Below are positions 56,791-64,000 of a stretch of DNA of 64,000 bases, piece by piece. The translations under genes and the position numbers were made by a program. Location of the stretch: NCBI GenBank assembly GCA_033220425.1, contig CM065652.1, positions 3,286,001 through 3,350,000 on the forward strand, written 5' to 3'. Under the pieces are notes generated by a model. The model did not search any database, was not told the origin of the DNA, and saw nothing but the letters and a program-made list of their open reading frames with translations. Positions within the stretch are counted from its first letter, which is position 1, and each line of letters starts with the position of its first letter. Source of the stretch: Lepraria neglecta (Eukaryota; Ascomycota; Lecanoromycetes; Lecanorales; Stereocaulaceae).

Positions 56791-58011
56791 GGTGTTGTTG
56801 AGAGTTCGCCGATTTGTTATCCCTTGGAGTTGGGTGAAGATTGAGCATCTAGAGCGAGATGCGGGGAATTATGGTCAGCTATATCAGTACCTCAGATGTA
56901 GGACGGGATCATTGGGCCCTCGAAGACCATTAACGGCCCGAGAAAGTCCAAAAACGACACTCATTTCACATCTAACACTTGCACGATGATTATGCCAATG
57001 ATAGATAATGAATTTGAAAAATCATAGCGTCGCTAACGAGTTCCCCACCAACGCTGCTTGCGCTAATGCAGGTTCGAAGATCAGGTACAGATCTGCTTAT
57101 CTGCTTAAGTCAACTCGGTGATCTTCTGTCTAGTGCACGGTTCAGCTTCTGTTCACCATGTTAGCTGACTGCACTTCATTGTTAGTAAGTATGCCGGCCT
57201 GGCTGGAATTGCTTAGAAACTTTGAGAAGACCAGGTCCAAATGCTGTTCACCAAGAGCGTAGAGGCTGCTCTCTGGGTCCGTAAAAGCTCAGACTGAGCA
57301 GCTGCCAATAATGTGAGACCAAGAAATTTGGCGGAAGAGTTGATTCAATCAGTCAGCATTGAGGTGCCCGAGCCTAGCTAAGGTTCCAAGATTCATCGAA
57401 AGCTTTTATTTTTGACCATGACATCTTACGATGGCAGGTTTTTCTTAGTACTTTGGTCCTGCCAGGAGATATCCCGAGGGGGCTAGAAGAGAACCATCTC
57501 GCCTCGCAAGATACCTTTGGAAAACATAGGAGATGTGCTGGCAAATTTTCGCAAATGTCTGCTGGCACGTTCTTCTACCTCTAATGCGGCTTCCAATACA
57601 TGAAGAACCCTGCCAAGTAAAAAACAGGTATCAGTCTTATGCTGGTTGACTTGCGACAAATCTCAAAAGTCTGATAGTCACAAATGGAAGGAACTACCCT
57701 TTTAGGCCTTTGCTCCTCCTGACCATGAAAGCTCTTTATGGAAGGTACCGCACATCGTGCTCCCGCAATCATGGACCAAGCTCCTTCGTCGAATACTTGT
57801 TCTGTACGATTCTTACTATTGCTAATAATACCTATGATAGAATTATTATTAGACCGTAGATATTAATATTAAGCTCTCCTTACTACTCTTTTCCAGTTAC
57901 CGTTAGTAAGTTATTGAATAAGTCTGTCCTCACTTCCAGGCTGAAGACAGGATTTTTTACCGATTCTCAGCCTATGTTCATCAACAAGGCCCTCTTTCAC
58001 TCTGCAGCAAG
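56791..58011. other. Intergenic, 1.2 kb, AT-rich toward the right
   Basis: No gene seen. 57815-57880 is unusually AT-rich (taataata/attattatt type runs), unlike the rest of the window. Confidence 0.5.
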
Positions 58012-58641
58012 ATGTCCTTCACGCCTATCAACAGTCAACAGCCTTCATCTTCCCAGAACGCCTCTGACACACCTACGGGTCTGGCAAACACGGCCCCAAA
58101 CGCATATATAGGACATTCTGCTGCAGCTCCGAGCCAGAACACTCAACAAGGGCGTATGAACTCAACAAGCGCGGCACCGGACACGAATGCACAACGCACT
58201 CCAACACCTCCTCCAAATGCACTTCTAAACTGGCTAAACTTGCCACACGCGTCACCAAATGCTGGAGATCCGAGACAGCACACTACACACACGATTCCCC
58301 GCCATTCAACCGCAGCACCAACTGCGAACGCAGACCCTTTGGCAACACTTTGGAACAGAGTATTAGAGACGAGTAACGCTCATGTCACAGCCATTATAGA
58401 GTATCAGATGGCAGCTCAGGCGATGAGGCCATCGAATCCCTATCAATTTACTTCTCCAGTGAATCCAGCCGCCGGTCCCACAGGAATGGCGCAACGAGCA
58501 GCAAACATACTACCCCAACGTCCAGCAAATGTGGACTATCATCAACGACAATGGCGTGAGATGTTAGAAGCCGTTGACCAGGTACGGGATGCAGCGCGAG
58601 TGCCAGCACCGACAAGTCAAACAGCAGATTTAAGCCGTTGA
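58012..58641 (+). CDS. Low-complexity hypothetical protein, probably shortened by a stop
   Basis: Open frame of 209 aa starting MSFTPINSQQPSSSQ. It is rich in Ala, Pro, Asn, Thr and Gln, with the better-ordered stretch LATLWNRVLETSNAHVTAIIEYQMAAQAM and DYHQRQWREMLEAVDQVRDAAR, which look helical. No domain is recognised. The frame stops at 58639-58641, yet the same frame continues afterwards with strong coiled-coil composition (next entry), suggesting that the original protein was longer. Function unknown. Confidence 0.5.
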   Translation: MSFTPINSQQPSSSQNASDTPTGLANTAPNAYIGHSAAAPSQNTQQGRMNSTSAAPDTNAQRTPTPPPNALLNWLNLPHASPNAGDPRQHTTHTIPRHSTAAPTANADPLATLWNRVLETSNAHVTAIIEYQMAAQAMRPSNPYQFTSPVNPAAGPTGMAQRAANILPQRPANVDYHQRQWREMLEAVDQVRDAARVPAPTSQTADLSR

Positions 58642-58929
58642 AACGATGTCGATGCAGCAGAAGAGAGAAGGGAACAAGCTCGAAATGAGGCCAGGATCAG
58701 GCTTCAGGATGAGAGTGCTGCAGCAGAAGAGGAACGGGAACGGGCTCGACGCGAGACTAGAATTAGGCGCTAGGATGAAAACGAAAGTGATGCTGCAGAA
58801 GCTAGGCGTCGTCGCAGGATTCCGAGGGCGTAAGAGAATATTGAGATATTTCCACGTGATAGAGCCAAGTCGCAGCAGGAAAAAGAGACTGAGAACGACT
58901 AGTGAAGGAACAAAGGGGTGCGCAAAGTC
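58642..58929 (+). pseudogene. Decayed coiled-coil continuation of the preceding gene
   Basis: In the same frame as the 209-aa protein, after its stop, the sequence reads DVDAAEERREQARNEARIRL, QDESAAAEEERERARRETRI and DENESDAAEARRRRRIPRA, interrupted by further in-frame stops (TAG at about 58771, TAA at about 58831, then more). The periodic Glu/Arg/Ala pattern is not expected by chance in a non-coding frame. The stops are of the kind made by C-to-T change in CGA, CAG or CAA codons. I read this as an inactivated C-terminal half of a host gene. Confidence 0.55.
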
Positions 58930-59521
58930 CCCGGAGGCGTCAGGTCAGTAGAGGCTCAAGGAGGCCGCTGGGTGTAGTAGCTGCAGTATCGAAGAAGAGG
59001 CTGGCGGTCTTCCTGTGCGTAATTAGAGCTTTTCTTGTATCCTACCTGCAGAGGTCCAAATCATTAGCACAGATCATAAGACCAGCGAAACAGGCTAGGC
59101 TGGTGGTGGTGACTAGAACGTCAATGCATGGTCGCATATCCGAGTCTCAAGGCTGCCATGAAACGTATCTAGAGCGATGGTTCAGTCGGTGTGGAGAAAT
59201 CTTTTTGAACACGCCAGCCAATCACAGTATGATCCGGTTGCTTACATAATTCATAGATATCTTGCCGAGTGGCCTGACATCAGAACGTCTGCCTGTCAGC
59301 CGTACTTACGTTCTAGTGACTTTCTATTTTTGTCACACATGTATACGATGTCTTTCTTCGTCATTATTTCCAATCTATCAATTCTTGGTTTGAACCGTTG
59401 TCCCTTCCTCGTATTAAGTACCCAAAAAGCCTCAATACTTCTTTCCTGATCTCCCATCTCTTAGGCTAGCCGTGCCTGCCTGTTAGGCTGAAGATCATAT
59501 ATATTCTGGATAAGGATAATC
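58930..59521. other. Intergenic, 0.6 kb
   Basis: No supported gene; promoter of the coiled-coil gene at the right end. Confidence 0.4.
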
Positions 59522-60550
59522 ATGACTCTTGTTACATTCCAACTCCCTGGCCTCACAATGTCTGACCACCAGTCCCAAGATCAAGCAGCAGCCTACGAGC
59601 TAGAGCAATTGCAGTTATCTAGATCTACGGAGGCCACTTCAGTGAGATCAAGAGCATCAAGCGTAGTCTCAAGTGTCATTTCCACAGGAACAAAATTCTC
59701 TATCTCAACTCTTCCACAAGGGACTTATCACATCGACGGCGTGCTAGAAGGAGGTGGAAGTGGAAGTGGAAGCGGTGCCAACGACTCCCATGCGTACATG
59801 ATGACTACAAGACCAGGCTCTTTATACAGTGTGCGCTCTACAGCCACCAGTCTACCGCCTTATGAAAGTCATCAAAACGACTCCTCTCTCACGCTTACAA
59901 GCCAAGACGGCCATTCACCATCAGCTGGGGGTTCTCCAAACGAGCAGCCATCAACCCCCTCAACATCGACAGTCGACCCGGAGAATCTGATCAGCAGACA
60001 CTATGGCAACGTGGTCCGAACAATTGATGCGAATCATCAGCGTTTGCTCGCGCGCACGATTCAAGGGCACGAGCAAGAATTAGCTACGACGAGGGATGCG
60101 ATTGATAAGGTTTATCGGAAGGAATTTAAGGCTAAGGATCGGGAGATGGAGAAGGTGAGGGAGAAAGCTGCTGCTGAGATTGCGGAATTGGAGGAAGTCA
60201 AGGAGCGCGAGTTAGACAAAGTGAGGGAGGAGAATGCTAAGAAGGTTGAGGCGCTTGAGGCGAAGGTGCGGGAGTTGAGGGTGGACCATGAGGGGGAGGT
60301 GGCTAGTTTGCAGCGGATTGCTGCGAATAATGCGGAGGAGATGAGTGTGATGCATGAGAAGGAGATTGAGAAGGCTTGTAATGCTATTGAGGATATTTGG
60401 GAGAAGAGGTGGAATGATCGTATGAAGCTTGCTGCTGAAGAGGGGCAGAGGCGGGTGGAGAAGAGGGATGAGGAGTGGCTTGGTGTGTTGGGGAGGGAGC
60501 ATCCGGAGCTTGTGGAGGAGATAAAGAGGGCAATGGGCTTCTCTGAGTAG
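59522..60550 (+). CDS. Coiled-coil hypothetical protein
   Basis: Single exon, 342 aa from the ATG at 59522; a second ATG at 59558 (MSDHQSQDQ) is an equally good start. The N-terminal half is Ser/Thr-rich with a (Gly-Ser)n run at about 59750-59775 and SLPPYESH, a PPxY-like motif. From residue about 160 (NLISRHYGNVVRTIDANHQRLLARTIQGHEQELATTRDAIDKVYR) the protein becomes a long charged coiled coil with heptad-like KVREKAAAEIAELEEVKERELDKV. It ends EEWLGVLGREHPELVEEIKRAMGF. No membrane segment. Probably a fungal-specific structural or scaffold protein; function unknown. Confidence 0.75.
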   Translation: MTLVTFQLPGLTMSDHQSQDQAAAYELEQLQLSRSTEATSVRSRASSVVSSVISTGTKFSISTLPQGTYHIDGVLEGGGSGSGSGANDSHAYMMTTRPGSLYSVRSTATSLPPYESHQNDSSLTLTSQDGHSPSAGGSPNEQPSTPSTSTVDPENLISRHYGNVVRTIDANHQRLLARTIQGHEQELATTRDAIDKVYRKEFKAKDREMEKVREKAAAEIAELEEVKERELDKVREENAKKVEALEAKVRELRVDHEGEVASLQRIAANNAEEMSVMHEKEIEKACNAIEDIWEKRWNDRMKLAAEEGQRRVEKRDEEWLGVLGREHPELVEEIKRAMGFSE

Positions 60551-60888
60551 AATTAATAGGAATGGAAGCATCGAGCGCGGAGTGGAGACATTGTGAAAGG
60601 AATAATGGAGGATGCCTTGTATATATAACAGTGAAGGCACGGTACGATAGTTGTTTTGGGTAGGGAGAAGATATTGAGAAGGCGAGGCTATGTAAGGCTT
60701 TTCGCTCTCTCAATTCTCCCGCAAGTGGTAGCATAACGTATCAGTATTAGTGAAGGGGAGGAAGGGACGACTTATTGATTGAAAGAAATTGTCGATGTGT
60801 CAAGATTAATTGGAAGGGTTCACTGACGTTTCAGCGTCAGTATGATGAGTGTTGATTATTGTTTGATCGCGTTGAAGAAGGCGCATTA
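60551..60888. other. Convergent 3' region
   Basis: 338 bp between convergent genes. No gene seen. Confidence 0.4.
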
Positions 60889-61284
60889 TTATACGATTGA
60901 CGATGATATGTGCTCGCGGATCCGGATTGAGAAGACATCGAAAGTGTTGAGGTCTGGAAGCATGCTTCTAGAACACCATTAGTTCCTTGTCGCCTAGTGT
61001 TTCCGGTTTTGTACTTACTGGAAAGACTTGAGGGCAGGTGAATGTAATGAATTTCGACTTGTGGCAACAACACCCATTCCCACCATTGGTCTTTTGCCAT
61101 ATGAAAGCTCATAGCTTTGGTTGTAGGCGACGCGACATAGAAATTATCCGCTTGGTTGCCTTGCTCGTGCTGCCAAACACCGTGAGCTCGCTGTTGAAGA
61201 GCCGCGGACTGTTTTGATCTCAATGTGAGATTCAGTATCTTCGTTTGCATGATAAGATGACGAGTCGTTTGATGCAGACCGATA
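60889..61284 (-). CDS. Possible C-terminal exons of the hypothetical gene to its right
   Basis: A second minus-strand frame (open from 61334) reads TKILNLTLRSKQSAALQQRAHGVW and MAKDQWWEWVLLPQVEIHYIHLPSS. A GTAAGT donor after 61019 joins a CTTCCAG acceptor before 60953, giving NLNTFDVFSIRIREHISSSIV and a stop at 60889. The composition (Trp, aromatic and hydrophobic spacing) looks like real protein. It is in a different frame from the 399-aa protein that ends at 61285, and I found no in-phase splice joining them. Either a frameshift, an unusual intron, or a separate small gene explains it. Confidence 0.45.
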
Positions 61285-62648
61285 TCATCGTAATGTTGCC
61301 TCCCACTCTTCGCCTTCTTTGAGTTGCTGTTCAAATTCTTGAGAATACTCTTCTTGTTTCGCGACCATAATTGAATGGTTTCTGTTCATGATCGAATCTT
61401 TTGCTTCACGAACTTCTTCCAATACTTTGGAAGTATCGTCGACAATTTCTTTGTTCTCTATCCTTTGATCTGTCCAGATGTTGCTGATATTTACTTTGGT
61501 GGAAATTGAGCCATTGGCGAATTTGGTGCGTTCTGCTTCTATCATCTGCTTAGCAATGGATGGACGGACAGATGGAACCCTGGCTTCGACCCAGTTGATA
61601 GACCTATCATAGGGGTCGAATTTTTGAATCCATTCGTACTCAGGGTACTGGCCATTGTAGGTTGACCATGTCTCAGTGCCTGTGTGTTCCAGTGGTACGC
61701 CATCTTCAAAAAGCTCTTTCATCTCCAATTCATTAAACATCCAGAAGTCGTCGGGGTCCACTCCCTCCTTGGCGTGGCTCTTTGTCTTTTTGATTTCTAG
61801 TTGATCCCCATGGGAACTTTGGTACAGTTGTGCTCTCCATCCTGGCAGTGCTCCACTCCAGATCAAAGAAGCCATCCATTCCCCTCTCAATTTATGCTTG
61901 CTAGCGGGCCAGCCTTTCGTTTCCTCCTTTGTGAGCATTTCAATCATATGCTCGCCCGCCAAGATTGCCTCTTCAGTTTTTGCTTTTTGCTTGGGTCCTG
62001 CTTCATTGTCTATCCATAATATTGTTTCTGCTTCCTTATGGCGAGCAGCGAATGCGCGCTCCCGTCGCAGCAGTGACATGTATTTTGCATCCCAGTGGAG
62101 TTGCTCGTTGATCATAGAGACTTTGCGATGGATATGCTCATAGTGCAAGCGGGCGGCAACTTCGGCCTCTTTTTTCCTGCTCTCGGTGCTTATCATCTGG
62201 CCGCCAGACTCTAGCGCAATGAGGTCTTCGAAAGCGTCTCTCCAATTGCGGTCTGGCATCTGCCGCTCAACGTGGAATGGAGAGTAGGGGCTGACAACAA
62301 GGTATCCGATGGGCCACATGCGTGGGCTCGCGAGGAATCTAGACATGCTATACCGCAAATTGTCACGATAGGTTAAGTTTTTGGTCCACTAATTTTGCCC
62401 AAGTCAGTGTTGCTCTCATAATGTAGAAGAGGCAACATATGAGAGCTCTTTGGAAAGCAAACACGGAGCTATGCCCCTGAATGAGGCCTTGCTACTCCAC
62501 TAGCAATTCTGAGAAGATTCTATGGCAGGTATGAGCTATCCGGAGTACTCACTTCGTCGGCCCATGATGCAGGGGCACCACACGTATTGCAAGGTCTGTC
62601 AGGATCACCTGGTGTAGAGGAGCTAGGAGTGGTTGACATCGTGTGCAT
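61285..62648 (-). CDS. Hypothetical protein, 399 aa, with N-terminal CxxC
   Basis: Exons 62553-62648 and 61285-62388, joined by a 164-nt intron with a GTGAGT donor. The short first exon gives MHTMSTTPSSS, then RPCNTCGAPASWADE; the second starts WTKNLTYRDNLRYSMSRFL. The body is helical and charged: ALESGGQMISTESRKKEAEVAARLHYEHIHRK, a Trp/Tyr-rich middle (WSTYNGQYPEYEWIQKFDPYDRSINW), and a C-terminal EFEQQLKEGEEWEATLR. No membrane segment and no recognised domain. A frame that looks coding continues beyond the stop (see the entry to the left), so the 3' end is uncertain. Confidence 0.65.
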
Positions 62649-63469
62649 CTGCTGAGCTTTGGTTTTCTTTTGTCTAGCGTAACGGAAGAATCATGCATCA
62701 CTTCTATTGCCAGCCATGGCAGCCTCCTTGTCAACCAGGGGGGAGAAGAGGCTTTATAACAAAGATCAAATGAGGCTGCAACGAGAAGTAAGCAAAACAA
62801 ACGCGTCCAATCGGCCACCGGTAGAATGATTCTCCGGGCGGTCATAGTTGGCCCACCAATACTAGAGTCTAGCAAAGGGGCGATACTTCTGCTCAAGTCA
62901 ACTCCCATCCCCAATGGTTCGGGTCGCAGAATGCCTTGTACCGTTGAGAATGTGGATGTGAGGACTGAGATCTTCTGACAAGTATACGTCTCTCGACTCT
63001 GACCAGTACCTTGAGTAGTCTCCCTTTGAACCAAAAGCTGCCATATTTTTGCAGTAAGAAAGCCACAATTTCTGACTGAGCAGGAGCGTACTCAACTTAA
63101 ACACCAGAGATCCTACCTGCTTTCTCACTCAAAAGCCTCACTTGCTGCTCTATACAAGCCTCTGATTAAGACAGCAAAGGTACGTATTGTATTCTCCCGG
63201 TATACAAACTCTGTGAGAGAATTGACAAAGTACTGGCGAGCTTCCATCCGTCGATGCCGGCGTCTTGCGCTTGAAGCCTTCAGTTGAAAGGAGCAATACT
63301 TCGAAGTTGACTTGCATTATTCTAAGCATTGAGCTCTCCACGCTTGCAAACATGACCTTTTTTCTCTTTCGATATCAAAGACAGAGCATGCGCACTCCGA
63401 GAAATCCACTTTTGCACAAGCATGCGTCGTTGTACCTTAGCAACAGTCCGTCCACCTACCCACCACTAC
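62649..63469. other. Intergenic, 0.8 kb
   Basis: Contains the upstream region of the CxxC gene and the 3' side of the SGF73-like gene. Frames of 60-160 codons on the minus strand overlap the first exon of the CxxC gene in other frames and are not supported. Confidence 0.4.
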
Positions 63470-64000
63470 CTATCCTTCCTCCTGGCCGTCATTACCATCC
63501 TCAACATCTTCAATATCCCTCACCATGTATTTACGCTCTAGGTGAAAGTTGTCGATATTATCGCCTAGCTTCTTCATTTCGGGGTCTTTGGACTCCCCGG
63601 GTTCTTTAGCTTTGGCCTCTCGTGCATGTGCTTCTCTCGTCTCCTTCTTCTTACGCGCTTTTTCTTTCTTCTTCTCTAGACAGATAGGGACGTGAGAGAC
63701 AGCTGGGGATTCTGAGACGGGCTTCTTGCAGTGTTGACACTTCACGGTGTCTGTATTGTCACCAGATTTTGCACTAGCTCCTCCGTTCAGCGGCATAGGC
63801 TTGAGGTAGTTGAGGACATTGGACGTGATTTTAGGGATATCGATTGGATCTGATTCGGATGCCTGTGCACAATCGTCAGCGAGCCGGTATGAAGAGTGCG
63901 GTTGCTGGACCTACCTCTGGGGCACGCACACGCTTCCAATCATCCTCAGCCTGGAAGTCCGCAGCACCATATGGCTGTGCTGTGGGGTCGCATGCACAGT
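63470..64000 (-). CDS. SGF73: SGF73-like SAGA subunit, 5' part (runs off right edge)
   Basis: In yeast, Sgf73 (ataxin-7 relative) anchors the deubiquitinase module to the SAGA coactivator. Exons visible: 63915 to beyond 64000, and 63470-63862. Exon junctions read DDWKRVRAPE then ASESDPIDIPKITSNVLNYLKPMPLN. The zinc-binding element KCQHCKKPVSESPAVSHVPICLEKKK matches the family CX2C..HX3C pattern, followed by a long Lys/Arg/Glu helix (EKARKKKETREAHAREAKAK). After an acidic stretch the frame ends at 63470. Family members normally continue to a second (SCA7) domain, not seen here; a GTAATG donor near 63498 could start another intron. Confidence 0.7.

Noticed and set aside
57060-57090. GGTTCGAAGATC as a tRNA B-box.
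   Set aside because: No matching A-box or cloverleaf pairing upstream, and the B-box consensus end is not met.

Overview
The window reads as a chromosomal segment of a filamentous ascomycete (Pezizomycotina). The signs are compact genes on both strands, many 46-75 nt GT-AG introns with CTAAC/CTGAC-like branch points, and typical fungal families: Zn2Cys6 regulators, Dicer-like 2, CFEM, SPO22/ZIP4, an AcuM-like regulator, RRG9 and an epsin. The sequence does not let me name the species. Exon coordinates below come from reading splice sites by eye and checking that reading phase closes across every junction. I saw no recognisable retroelement, CRISPR array, rRNA or tRNA gene.

Layout. 1-818: 5' part of adenine deaminase (-). 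3685-6316: Zn2Cys6 regulator (+). 7622-12497: two hydrophilic repeat proteins (+), one of 946 aa with glycine-zipper repeats. 13111-14852: glutamate decarboxylase (+). 15701-16897: RRG9-like mitochondrial protein (+). 17035-20075: SPO22/ZIP4 (-). 20425-22317: AcuM-like gluconeogenesis regulator (-), divergent from a short CENP-Q/Fta7-like gene (22657-23433, +). 24664-25329: a bHLH-like protein (-). 26202-27891: a multi-pass membrane protein (+).

28384-36143: a membrane RING-CH E3 ligase (-) divergent from proteasome subunit alpha-2 (+), then a complete seven-exon Dicer-like 2 gene (+). 37001-46509: a secreted protein (-), a membrane-anchored pepsin-like protein that lacks the first catalytic DTG (+), an MFS sugar/polyol transporter (-), and an acyl-CoA ligase remnant. 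46510-51316: an acidic repeat protein (-) and epsin (-), the latter with a probable GC-AG intron.

52320-56790 is the most coherent functional group: a CTR copper transporter (-) and a ferric reductase (+) share one divergent 747-bp promoter region, and a CFEM-domain protein (-) follows. This suggests a small copper/iron acquisition locus. The right end (57-64 kb) holds poorly conserved coiled-coil genes, one of them decaying, an unresolved gene model, and the 5' part of an SGF73-like SAGA subunit gene (-).
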